NCBI GenBank assembly: GCA_016584305.1
Contig: JACEEZ010020917.1
Location: 318,331-382,330 of the forward strand
Direction: 5' to 3'
DNA: 64,000 nucleotides
From: Chionoecetes opilio
Taxonomy: Eukaryota; Arthropoda; Malacostraca; Decapoda; Majidae
Within the stretch, counting starts at the first letter, position 1. Each line of letters starts with the position of its first letter. The position numbers and the translations under genes were made by a program. The notes beneath the pieces were generated by a model. That model did no database searches. It saw only the letters and a program-made list of their open reading frames with translations, and had not been told where the DNA came from. Positions 10,817 to 21,660 of this stretch are shown here, one piece after another.

Positions 10817-11272
10817 GCATCTATCTAGTTACCAAACACTACCCTTACACCCGGGACTCCCACCAGAAGGAGCCCCCACCAAACGCTGGGGACTTAAGAC
10901 AATTGAACTCATTACCAAATCAAATATACCAAAGTCAAAAATCATTCCCTCCACTGCCCCCCAGACCCCACACCCTCAGACCAACTGCTATAAATTCATG
11001 CGTAAATGTACATACTTTTCATCTATATTTTCAAGGAGACCGAAAAGGCAGAAGACCAATATACTCCAGACCCATTTAGCTATATATAGTTCGTCACTGT
11101 TGTTCCATTTAAAAAGTTTCAACTATTATTAATTACATTAATCTATTTGAGCTGTAAAATTATCTAAGTATCAAATGTTAGTAAATGCGAGTTAGTAATA
11201 GTGGTCGTCTAGTTTTGTAGTATTTTGTTCAAAACTTATATATTGATAAGATTTGTGAGTGCATCGAACTCA
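10817..11272. other. No recognisable gene
   Basis: AT-rich sequence between the transposon and the first TTAA MITE. I see no conserved domain or repeat family in it. Confidence 0.45.
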
Positions 11273-11480
11273 TTAACCTCTTCACGGCCAGATCTTTCCT
11301 TTGCTATAAAAAAATAGTCTGTTAACCATAAAATTACGAAAGGTAACTGAATATACCAAATAAGTTAGTGGACAAGGATACTAAACAGGTCATATCTATA
11401 AAATATTCCTTGTATTCTAAAAATTGTCTAATGTTAACCAAATTTAAATTTAAATTACGTTCTGGACCTCAAAGGGTTAA
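11273..11480 (+). mobile_element. TTAA-flanked MITE, copy 1
   Basis: A ~208-bp element bounded by TTAA on both sides. It begins TTAACCTCTTCACGGCC, contains the diagnostic inner block atctttcctttgctata, and ends with a ctcaaagggttaa version of the family end. TTAA target sites and short CCCTT-type inverted ends suggest a piggyBac-type MITE. I define plus orientation as starting TTAACCCCTTCACGCCCAGA and ending GGTCTCAAGGGGTTAA. Confidence 0.85.
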
Positions 11481-11523
11481 CAGCTTCGCATAGAATTGTG
11501 GGTATACGGATATTATTATTATT

Positions 11524-11526
<3 letters not shown>

Positions 11527-11568
<42 letters not shown>
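11527..11568. repeat. Poly(T) tract
   Basis: About 42 consecutive T residues. It may be a retroposed tail or simple slippage. Confidence 0.95.
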
Positions 11569-11571
<3 letters not shown>

Positions 11572-11579
11572 ACATAGTT

Positions 11580-11820
11580 TGTGGGTTATTTTACACACTT
11601 CATCTCCCCCCCCTTAAGGGTCACGTCATTTTTTAACGGCCTCTTACTCATTTAAATTCATAAGAGGTGGATTTCAGAGAGAACAAAATATACATCATTT
11701 TTATTCTCAAGATTATCTGCCAGAGACATTCACCCATACAAGCCATATTTATTATATAACTATTACACATATTTACAGAGAACAAGAAAAAAGAAAATCA
11801 CATTAATCAGAGCTATGTAG
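11580..11820 (-). other. 3'-UTR-like sequence of a paralogous SPH tail
   Basis: This stretch resembles the 3' region after the SPH stop codon at 14597-14800. Shared landmarks include gattatctgccagaga against gatgatttgccacaga, and attacacatatttacaga in both. It sits downstream, on the minus strand, of the duplicate terminal exon at 12031-12216, but a MITE now separates the two. Confidence 0.62.
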
Positions 11821-12034
11821 TTAACCTCTCGAGACCCAGAACGTAATTTCCATTGTTATATAACCACCATTCGACGATTTTAATGAACATAAACAATATC
11901 ATATAGGTATGACCTGTTTAGTATCTCTTTGTCTACTAACTAATTTGGTATATTGAGTTACTTTTCATAATTTTTTGGCTCTACAACATAAGATTTTTTA
12001 TAGCAAATGAAAGATTTGGGCGTGAAGGGGTTAA
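11821..12034 (-). mobile_element. TTAA-flanked MITE, copy 2
   Basis: A ~214-bp copy in reverse orientation, TTAACCTCTCGAGACCCAGA to GGGCGTGAAGGGGTTAA. The right-hand TTAA overlaps the TAA stop codon of the paralogous tail exon at 12031-12033, so the element entered exactly at the end of a coding region. Confidence 0.88.
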
Positions 12035-12216
12035 CCTGCTAAGCGAGGTTGATAGTTGACACGCAGTTTGTTCAGATAACCTAAAATACTGCCTGGACCA
12101 ACAGTGTGAATCTCTTGCTGTACATTCTCCTCCGTAACCTTCACTTCATCAGCGACATAAACATCGTAAGCCTCTAACACATCTTCTAAAGCCTCCCTGG
12201 CGACTCCGTGCCAAGG
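12031..12216 (-). pseudogene. Second copy of SPH C-terminal tail exon
   Basis: Read on the minus strand from about 12216, this encodes EALEDVLEAYD, then [12 protein letters not shown], then [16 protein letters not shown], and stops at 12031. The corresponding end of the SPH tail (14801-14990) reads [21 protein letters not shown] and [16 protein letters not shown]. The match covers about 55 residues with conservative changes, and the 3' flanks also match, so this is a duplicated gene end and not chance. An in-frame TGA lies just upstream at 12217-12219 and no DGKYYD repeats follow, so only the end survives here. It could be the remnant of a tandem paralogue or an unused alternative terminal exon. 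Confidence 0.8.
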
Positions 12217-12332
12217 TCATCTAGCATAGAGAAGGCATGATAGAGGGATAAAAATCTTAGCTAAGTTCTAAGTCATCTAGCATAGAGAAGGCCTGATAGA
12301 GGGACAGTAACTTTTGCTAAGTTCTAAGTCTC
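12217..12332. repeat. Tandem duplication, ~65-bp unit
   Basis: Two adjacent copies of a unit beginning tcatctagcatagagaaggc and ending gctaagttctaag. Non-coding. Confidence 0.8.
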
Positions 12333-12450
12333 TTCACCTGCAGGCTTGAGTCTCACGTGAGCGCAGTGATATACTACTTCGTATTTTGTTTCAGTTATCT
12401 GCAGAATATATCAGTTGTGCTAGACAATGTTTTCCTGCGTCCTTACCAAT

Positions 12451-12501
12451 ACGGGTACAGGACGCGTGTGGCACCAGGCACGCCTTCCCAGTATAAGAAG
12501 A
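12451..12501. mobile_element. Truncated ACGGGTGCA-type MITE
   Basis: Matches only the first ~50 bp of the 180-bp family seen whole at 42332-42511, including gtgtggcaccaggcacgcc. It is cut off where LINE B sequence begins. Confidence 0.75.
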
Positions 12502-12533
12502 CTTCCTTCGGAATTGTTTTCTTTGCCCTTTCT

Positions 12534-14040
12534 GGCCTAGATCCTCGGAAGGCTTACGGTCCTGACTGAGTCCCTCCTATTGTTCTCAAAAACTGTGCTT
12601 CTGTGCTTGCACCCTGCCTGGTCAAACTTTTCCGTCTTTGTCTATCTACTTCCACCTTTCCTTCTTGCTGGAAGTTTGCTCACATCCAACCTGTTCCTAA
12701 AAAGGGTGACCGTTCTAATCCTTCAAACTACCGTCTTATAGCTTTGACTTCCTGCCTTTCTAAAGTTTTTGAATCTATACTTAATAAGATCCTTAAGCAT
12801 CTATCGGCTTACAATCTTCTATCTGATCGTCAGTACGGTTTCCGTAAAGGGCGATCTACTGGCGATCTTCTAGCTTTCCTAACTGAATCTTGGTCATCCT
12901 CCTTTAGGGGTTTCGGTGAAACTTTTGCTGTTGCCCTTGACATATCAAAAGCTTTTGATAGTCTGGCACAAATCTTTAATTTCCAAACTACCCTCATTCG
13001 GTTTCTATCCTTCTCTCTGTACCTTCATCTAAGTTTCCTTTCAAACCGTTCTATTGCAGCTACTGTAGACGGACATTGTTCTTCTCCTAAATCTATCAAT
13101 AGTGGTGTTCCCCAGGGCTCTGTCCTATCACCCACTCTTTCTATTATTCAGTAATGATCTTCTAAGTCTAACTCAAAGCCCTATCCACTCCTACGCTGAT
13201 GATTCTACCCTGCATTTTTCAACGTAGTTTATTAGACGTCCAACTCAACAGGAACCAAGTGATTCATTGAGAGATGCCACCGAACACCTAACTTCTGATC
13301 TGTCTATAATTTCTGATTGGGGCAAAGCAAACTTTGTTTAATGCCTCAAAAACACAATTTCTTCACCTATCTACTCTACAAAACCTACCAGATAACTATC
13401 CTCTCTTCAATGACACTCAACTGTCGTCTCCTTCTACAATGAACATTCTAGGACTATCCTTTACTAAAAATCTGAACTGGAAATCTCTCATCTCATCTCT
13501 TGCTAAAACAGCTTCTAAGAAGTTAAGTGTGCTGTGGCGTCTGCGTCCTTTTTTTCCTCCCTCCCAGTTGCTTGCTCTCTACACGGGCCTTATCCGCCCA
13601 TGTATGGAGTATGTCTCACATGTTTGGAGAGGATCCACTCGTACAGCTCTCCTAAACAGGGTTGAGTCAAAAGCTTTTCGTCTCATCAACTCCTCCTCTC
13701 CTCTGACTGACTATCTTCAATCTTTAAATCACCGCCGCAATGTTGCTTCTCTTGCTCTCTTCTACCGTTATTTTCATGCTCACTGCTCTTCTGAACTTGC
13801 TAACTGCATGCCTCCCCCACTCACGCGGCCTCGCTGCACAAGACTTTCTACTCATTCCCATCCCTATTCTGTCCATCTTCCTAATGCAAGAGTTAATCAG
13901 TACAAGACTCCTCCCGAACTAAATTGGCCTACCCCTTTGTTTTTATTTTATTCTCTTACTGTCTTCTTTATAGGGACTGGCAACTAAGCGGGCTTTGTGT
14001 TACCCATTTTTGTTGTGCCCTTGGCCAGTTCCCTGTGATA
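12534..14040 (+). pseudogene. LINE B: 5'-truncated non-LTR reverse transcriptase
   Basis: Plus-strand RT of a Jockey-like non-LTR element, starting in the middle of the protein (DPRKAYGPD, with a TGA immediately after). It continues through PVPKKGDRSNPSNYR, RQYGFRKGRST, VALDISKAFD and [14 protein letters not shown] frameshift near 13140 moves the reading into FSNDLLSL and the intact catalytic YADDSTLH at ~13190-13213, and further stops follow. The C-terminal thumb-like region (13334-13987) includes LRPFFPPSQLLALYTGLIRP and RNVASLALFYRYFH. The 3' end fades near 14040. It lacks an endonuclease and ORF1, so it is a dead-on-arrival copy unlike LINE A or C in sequence. Confidence 0.84.
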
Positions 14041-14382
14041 AAAAAGATAGTTTGTTTTTGATAAAAAATATTGGTGGAGAAAAGTGCAAATGCAGAATAT
14101 GGCTTTCAGTTTCCTTTTTTTTAATACCTTCTGGTGTTAAACTGCTTATATACATGTATGCAAATTATACTCTAATAAAAGATTTCACCTTTCTTTGTAA
14201 CTATATTAGTTTTATAAATTACCTCAGAAGAAAAAAAAAGCTATCGGAGAAGAATGCATGTAGAAAATATAGGTACCAGAATCACAATAGATATAACTAT
14301 ACCTCTATATATACCTCTATCTCTGCACTCTTTTTGCCGTTCATTCTGGCGTGGTGGCAATCTGTGTATTCAATAAACTTTG

Positions 14383-14594
14383 TTAAACCCTCGAGACCCA
14401 GAGAGTAATTTCCATTTTAATTTGGGTACCATTGAGATTAATTTAGTAATTACAAGCATTATTTTATAGATATGACCCGTTTAGTACCTTTGTCCACTAA
14501 CTAACATGGCATATTCAGTTACTTTTCGTAATTTTATGGCTAACAACGGACGATTTCATATAGCAAAGGAAAGATCTGGGCGTGAAGGGGTTAA
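14383..14594 (-). mobile_element. TTAA-flanked MITE, copy 3
   Basis: A reverse-orientation copy, starting ttaaaccctcgagacccaga and ending gggcgtgaaggggttaa, with TTAA at each end. Confidence 0.88.
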
Positions 14595-14596
14595 GT

Positions 14597-14800
14597 GTAA
14601 ATGGTCTAGATGGAATCAAAGTACCTTATAGCCTCTGTAAACACTAGTAAATACAGTGGAAGAGGAGGATTTAATAATAAAGAAATGTATATATATTTTA
14701 TTAAAGATGATTTGCCACAGAAAGTAATACATACAAACCATACAAGTTATTATTACACATATTTACAGATAACAAGAAAATCACATTCACAGCTATATAT
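14597..14800 (-). promoter_or_regulatory. SPH 3' UTR with AATAAA signal
   Basis: Downstream of the SPH stop on the minus strand. The + strand word TTTATT at 14697-14702 gives an AATAAA polyadenylation signal ~100 nt after the stop. The region has a paralogous counterpart at 11580-11820, and the retention of similar sequence in both copies supports its being transcribed. Confidence 0.55.
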
Positions 14801-15676
14801 TTAAACTACTAAGGGGTTGATACGTAGCTTGTTCAGATATCCTAAAATACTGCCTGGACCAATAGGGTTAATCTTTTGCTGTACATTCTCCTCAGTAACC
14901 TTAACTTCATCAACGACATCATTATCATAAGCTTCTAAATTATCTAAAGGATCACTGGAAACTGCCTGTGAATCTGTTGTAAGGAGTGCAGAGTCTTCCT
15001 TTTCTAGTCCCTCTGTATCTGCTACCTGACTTCTGCCAAGCTTATGGTAACCCGACGCGTGGTGATCGGTTTGGTATTCAGAATGGTGGGTGTCGTGTTT
15101 ACTATAAGACTGATCCTGGTGATCTTTTTCTTCATAGTGTTTAGAGCTGCTATGTTCGTACTTATTAGCGTGTTTGTAATATTTCGTTTCTCTGTAGTCA
15201 TATTTCTCCCTTTTAGTTTTGTGGTCGTCGTAGTCATTGTACCCGTATTCATCATAGTTCTTGCTGTCGTGCTTTTGTCCATAGTACTCTGTGTCATAGT
15301 CATCGTAATTTCCGTCATATCCGTATTCATCGTAGCCATAGTTATTGTCGTATCCCCCATGCCCGTCATCATATTTATCATTGTAATAGTCTGTTCTGTA
15401 ATCATCGTAATGCTTGTTAGAGTCATATTGCTTCCCATAGTACCCATCATAGTCCCTGTAGTGCTGTTTGTCATAACTACTGCCATAGTCATTGTACTTT
15501 CCAGAGTCAAAGGTATAGTACTTCCCATCCTCAATGTAATCATAGTACTTGCCATTCTTGTGATAGCTATAGTAATGTCCTCCCTTGTAGTACTTTCCTT
15601 CATCGTAGTCTATTTCATAGTACTTATCGTTTGCATAGTAACTTCTGTGTTGGTCAAAATCATGGAAATTTTCATT
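14801..15676 (-). CDS. SPH tail: last coding segment and stop
   Basis: An uninterrupted 292-codon frame (stop at 14801-14803) with no internal Met needed, so it must be the 3' part of a longer exon. The first half continues the Tyr/Asp/Gly/Lys repeats ([27 protein letters not shown]) in increasingly irregular form with many Asp-Tyr and His. The last ~75 residues are non-repetitive and acidic ([28 protein letters not shown]) and end [19 protein letters not shown]. The non-repetitive end is conserved in the copy at 12031, which suggests it is under constraint. Composition implies a secreted, disordered, highly charged segment. Confidence 0.8.
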   Translation of the reverse strand, partial: NENFHDFDQHRSYYANDKYYEIDYDEGKYYKGGHYYSYHKNGKYYDYIEDGKYYTFDSGKYNDYGSSYDKQHYRDYDGYYGKQYDSNKHYDDYRTDYYNDKYDDGHGGYDNNYGYDEYGYDGNYDDYDTEYYGQKHDSKNYDEYGYNDYDDHKTKREKYDYRETKYYKHANKYEHSSSKHYEEKDHQDQSYSKHDTHHSEYQTDHHASGYHKLGRSQVADTEGLEKEDSALLTTDSQAVSSDPLDNLEAYDNDVVDEVKVTEENVQQKINPIGPGSILGYLNKLRINPLVV

Positions 15677-18600
15677 CTATAGTACTTTCCTTTGATTAGC
15701 CCCATCGGTACTTTCCGCCATCTTTAGTACTGCCATACTTTAAGTCATAGTACTTTCCCCTTATATAGTCTTTCCCCTCTATTATCAAAGTTATATCTTC
15801 CCCTCCTATTGACTTTCCATCTTTGTATATAGTACTTCCTCCTGCATGATAGTACTTAACATGGTCATTTTCTGAGTTTATCATAGTTTTTTATAGAGTC
15901 CCTTTTCCAGTATTTTTCCTCCTTAGTACCCCCTTTCATTGTTTTTATGGCCGTATCCCTCTTTTTAATAGTGTTCATAGAGTCCCCTTTAGTACTTTTC
16001 CGTGGGGTTCGGTCATTGTACTTCCATCCCTTTGTATCCCTTCGTTAAGTTTGTTTCCCCTTCCTTTAGTACTTCCCGCTCTTATTCAATGTCCCCAAAT
16101 ACTTCCATTTTTTAATGACCCTCTTTTTGTCCATGTAAATTCCCCCTATATATTTTTTCCTCATTTTTAAAGTCCCCTGTCATGTCTTTCCTTTTTAGTA
16201 CGATTTCCCTTGTCATAGTACTTCCCTCCTTAGTACTTTCCTGGTTGTATCAAGGGCCTGTCTTGCCTCTTTTTTTATCTCCATCTCGCCAAAAAAATAG
16301 TCTTCCCCCTTATAGTACTTTTCCTCTTTTAGTTTTTCATAGTCTTCCATCTTTAGTACTGCCCTGGTTGTTGATATGTATTTTCCCCATAGTAGTACTT
16401 TCCATCATTGTATTTTGTCCTGGGATTTTTTTTCTTGTAGTCTTCCCTTTTCCTGGTCGTATTTTATGGGACCTCCCCTGTGTGGTCATTGTACTTCCCT
16501 CCTTTTGGGTTTTGCCCTGCCTGGTCATTGTATTCCTCCATGCTGCCTGGTCGTGTTTTTTCCCTTTCCTGTGACTATAGTCATGGTCTGCCATGGTCTT
16601 TGTTTTTTTCACTGTACTGGGCCTAGTTAACCCCTTCATATTTAAGCCCAAGTAGTCTTCCATCTTATAGTACTTCCCGGTTTAATTATGTCATGTACTT
16701 CCCACCCTTATAGTATTTTCCCTTTTGTTAATATAGTACTTCCCCCTTATAGTCTTCCCCTTTTTAGTCAATGTCATAGTATTTTTCCCTTCCTTTAGTA
16801 CTGCCCCTTGTTGCTATAGTATTTTCCCCCAAATTAGAAACTTTCCCTTTGTATCAGGTCTAGTATTTTCCGTTTGTAGTACTGTCTCCCATCAAGTACT
16901 TTCCTCCTATATATTTTCCAAATTTGTAGTCAGTCATAGTACTTCCTCTTTGTGTATCTGCCTTCGTTATAAGGTATTTCCCTTTATAGTATTTTCCATC
17001 ATTGTATTCATGTCATAGTACTTCCCATCTTTGTTGTACTGACCGTGTTCGTTGATAGGGTAGTATTTCCCTTCATAGTAGTACTTTCCATCATTGTAGT
17101 TCATGTCATGGTACTTTTCATCATTGTAGTCATAGTACTTCACATGGTCGCATTTATGGTACCTCCCATGATCCTGGTCATTGTACTTCCCTCCATGGTA
17201 TTTATCATTATATTTTCCTCCATGATTATAATCATGGTCCCTGCCATGGTCATTATACTTTTTACCGTGACTGAAGTGGTCGTAGTCATCCCTGTCATAG
17301 TAGAGGTCATAATAGTCTCCATCTGTATAGTACTTTCCGTGGTTGTAATCTATGTCATGGTACTCGCCATCATTATAGTATCTTCCATACTCGTTCAAGT
17401 CATAGTACTTCCCATCCTTATAGTACTGCCCGCTCTTATAGTCAATGTCATAGTACTTCCCATCCTTATAGAACTGACCATGCTTGTTGTAACTATAGTA
17501 CTTGCCGCCATAGTAGTACTTTCCATCATTGTAGTCAATGTCATAGTACTTTCCGTTCTTGTAGTACTGTCCATCCCTGTAGTCATAGTACTTTCCGTCC
17601 ATATAGTACTTTCCATGGTTGTAGCCCAAGGTCATAGTACTTTGCCGTCTTTGTAGTATCTGCCATCGTCGCCAAAATCATAGTGCTGTCCTCCCTTATA
17701 GTACTTTCCATCATTGTAGTTCATGTCATAGTACTTGCCATCTTTGTAGTACTGCCCGTGTTCGTTGATAGGGTAGTACTTCCCTTCATAGTAATACTTT
17801 CCATCATTGTAGTTCATGTCATGATACTTTTCATCATTGTAGTCATAGTATTTCACATGGTCGTATTTATGGTACCTCCCATGATCCTGGTCATTGTACT
17901 TCCCTCCATGGTATTTATCATTATATTTTCCTCCATTATTATAATCATGGTCCCTGCCATGGTCATTATACTTTTTACCGTGACTGGAGTGGTCGTAGTC
18001 ATCCCTGTCATAGTAGATGTCATAGTAGTCGCCATCTGTGTAGTACTTTCCGTGGTTGTAATCGATGTCATGATACTCGCCATCATTATAGTATCTTCCA
18101 TACTCGTTCAAGTCATAGTACTTCCCATCCTTATAGTACTTCCCGCTCTTATAGTCAATGTCATAGTACTTCCCATCCTTATAGAACTGACCATGCTTGT
18201 TGTAACTATAGTACTTGCCGCCATAGTAGTACTTTCCATCATTGTAGTCAATGTCATAGTACTTTCCGTTCTTGTAGTACTGTCCATCCCTGTAGTCATA
18301 GTACTTTCCGTCCATATAGTACTTTCCATGGTTGTAGTCAAGGTCATAGTACTTGCCGTCTTTGTAGTATCTGCCATCGTCGCCAAAACCACAATACTGT
18401 CCTCCCTTATAGTACTTTCCATCATTGTAGTTCATGTCATAGTACTTGCCATCTTTAAAGTACTGCCCTTGTTCGTTGATAGGGTAGTACTTCCCATCAT
18501 AGTAGTACTTTCCGTCATTGTAGTCCATGTCATGGTACTTTTTATCATGGTAGTCATAGTATCTGATGTGTTTACCATAGCGGTCACCAGGCTTGTGGTG

Positions 18601-21600
18601 TTCATCGTAGCGGTCACCAGGCTTGTGGTGTTCATCGTAGCGGTCGCCAGGCTTCTGGTGTTCATCGTAGCGGTCGCCAGGCTTCTGGTGTTCATCGTAG
18701 CGGTCGCCAGGCTTCTGGTGTTCATCGTAGCGGTCGCCAGGCTTCTGGTGTTCATCGTAGCGGTCGCCAGGCTTCTGGTGTTCATCGTAGCGGTCGCCAG
18801 GCTTCTGGTGTTCATCGTAGCGGTCGCCAGCTTCGGGTTTTCATCGTAGCGGTCGCCAGGGCTTCGGGTGTTCACGTAGCGGTCGCCAGGCTTCTGGTTT
18901 CTCGTGGGGGCCGCCAGGCTTCGGGTGTTTCTCGTAGGGTCGCCAGGCTTCTGGTTTCTCGTACGTCCCCGGGCTTCTGGTGTTCATCGTAGCGGTCGCC
19001 AGGCTTCTGGTGTTCATCGTAGGGGGTCCCCCAGCTTCTGGTTTCATCGTACGGTCGCCGCTTCTGGTGTTCATCTAGGGGTCGCCGGCTTCTGGTGTTC
19101 ATCGTAGGGTTCGCCGGCTTCTTGTTTCTCTAGCGGTCGCCGGCTTCTTGGGTTTCTCGTAGCGGTCGCCGCTTCTTGTGTTCTCGTAGCGTCGCCAGGC
19201 TTTTTGTGGTTTCATCGTACGTCGCCAGGCTTCTTGGTTCATCGTAGCGGTCGCCGGGCTTCTTTTGTTTCGTAGCGGTCCCCCAGGCTTTTTGGGTTTT
19301 TATCGTAGCCCCGCCGGGCTTTTTTGTTCATCGTACGGTCGCCAGGTTTTGTGGTTCCCCTTTCAAATGGTCCCAGCTTGGGGCGCATCATAGCGGTTTC
19401 CCTAGGCTTGTGGTCGCCTCATAGCGATCGCGGTCTTTGCCAACTGCTTGCGGGGGCCGCCGGTCAGGAGGATCAACACGTACTTTTTCCAGGTTGTGTT
19501 GACGTGCGGGACCGTCCCTGCAGCCTCCCCTCCGTGCTGGTTAGGACTTCACGGACTTTACCCCCTTGGGTGGGAGGGTGGGGGTGTTGCCGCTGTAGGA
19601 ATCCCGAGTGATGTGGCACGTGAGCGAGCCAGACTGGGACAGGCCCCCATAAGAAACCAAAATGTGAAGGGGCAGTGTAAACAGAGCCACCTGCTGGTTT
19701 TTGCACCATAGGACAAGCCAGAATGTGAAGAGGCAGTGTGAACAAGCCAGACTGGGACGGGGCCCATAAGAAGACCCCGAATGTGAAAAACCCTGTACAA
19801 GCCAACGGGGTTTTTTTACCCCCCATAGGGGGAACCCCGAATGTGAAGAGGCCTTGGGTGTGGGCCCTGGCCGGGGTGTGGGTGCCCCTTTTGGGTGGGG
19901 GCGGGCCGGGGTGCAAGCTTCCGTCCTCCAAATGCGCCGTTTGGTCCGAAAAATAAGTCCAGGTAAAAAGCGCGTCGCGTAGGCGGGGGCAGCCGTTGTC
20001 GCAGCCAATGCCCCCACAAATCAGGCCTCCAATTATCGCATGGCAAAAATCACATCATGGAAATTATGAAGCAAATTTTTAATTTATTTTTAAATTCCCA
20101 ATCATTTCTCACCCCTCACCCTCCCAACCAGGTTTACCAAACTTACCCGCGGACATAGGGGGCCAGGGCAGCTCGACACACCAGGCCGCTGCCGCCTCCC
20201 CTCCCCCCATCCCATCACATAAACCCAAATCAATGATAGGTGTAAGCCAGGCCTCTACTCTTCCACCACCCTAGGCTTGTCATTAACCCCCTGAGGCCTA
20301 GAACTTAATTTACTTTGTAATTTGGCTACCATTAGACAATTTTTAGTGAATATAAGCAATATTTTTAATTTAGACTATTTATACCTTTTCTACAAAATTT
20401 GGGTATATTTGTTACGGGTAATTTATGGCCCCAAAAACAAACTTTTTATAGCAAAGGAAATATTGGGGGTGAAGGGTTAAAATTTTTTATAAAAAAATAA
20501 TCAAGTTTCTACTATGCCCTTTTACCAAAGGTTTTTCCCTCACCCATTGAAATATCGCCCATTATTAATTAGAAAATAGTTAAATAGTCGCTAACCTTCC
20601 CCAATGGAATCACCAAAAATTATTCCATAAACAAAAGTACACTTCAGTCATTGATCTATAATAATATAAGCGAAAGTGTGTGTCTGTGTCTGTCTGTCTG
20701 TCTGTGTGTGTGTCTGTGTCTGTGTCTGTCTGTCTGTCTGTGTGTGTGTCTGTCTGTCTGTCTGTGTGTCTGTCTGTCCTTCTTCTGGTTTTGTGTCTTC
20801 TGTCTTCTGTCGTCTGTGTCTGTCTGTCGTCTGTCTGTCGTCTGTGTGTTGTCTGTCTGTCTGTCTGGGTGTGTGTGTCTGGTGTTGTCTGTGTGTGTGG
20901 TCTGTTGTGGTCTTGTGTTCTGGGTGTTTGTCTGTGTTGCTGTGTCTGTCTGTCTGTGTGTGTGTGTCTGTGTGTGTCTTGTCTGTCTGCTGTGTGTGTG
21001 TGCTGTGTGGTCTGTGTCTGTCTGTCTGTGTGTGTGTTCTGTTGTGTCTGTGTCTGTCTGTCTGTGTGTGTGTGTCTGTGGGGTTCTGTGTCGTCTTCTT
21101 GTGTGTGTGTCTTTTGTTCTTGTGTTCTGTGTGTGTGGTGGTCTGTGTGTGTGTGTGTCTGGTGTGTGGGGGTGTCTGGTGTGGTGTTGTTTTTTTGGGT
21201 GTGTTTTGTTTTGTGTGTCTGTGGTGGTGTCTGTGTGTGTGTGTTTGGGGTTTGTGTCTGTGTGTGTGTGTCTGTGTGTGTGTGTTGTGTGGTCTGTGTG
21301 GTCTGTGTTGTCTGTGTTGTCTGTGTTTTTCTGTGTGTGTCTGTGTTCGTGTGTGTCTGTGTGTGTCTGTGTGGTCTGTGTGTGTGGTGTTGTGTGTGTG
21401 TGTCTTGTGTGTGGTGTGTGTGTGTGGGCTTGTGTGTGTTTGTTCTTTTGTGTGTGTGTGTCTTGTGTGTGTGTGTGTCTTTGTGTGTGTGTGGGGGCTG
21501 TTGTGTGTGTGTGTGTCCCCTTTTGTTGTGTGTGTGTCTTGTTTGGGCTTTTTGGTGTGTGTGTGTGTGTTGTGTGTGTGTGTGTTTGGGGTGTGTGTGT

Positions 21601-21624
21601 GGGGTGTGGTTGTTTTTGGTGTGT

Positions 21625-21660
<36 letters not shown>

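Noticed and set aside
17683..18849. 388-codon Val/Ile-rich plus-strand frame resembling a membrane protein
   Set aside because: It is the exact antisense of the DGKYYD coding repeats (TAC/AAG/GAC read backwards gives Val, Ile, Leu). The minus-strand frame continues into non-repeat coding sequence and a conserved tail, so that strand is the real one.
19541..20017. Pro/Ser-rich minus-strand frame of 158 codons as a separate gene
   Set aside because: It runs through an imperfect minisatellite and a damaged stretch; only its two ends resemble protease sequence, and in different frames.
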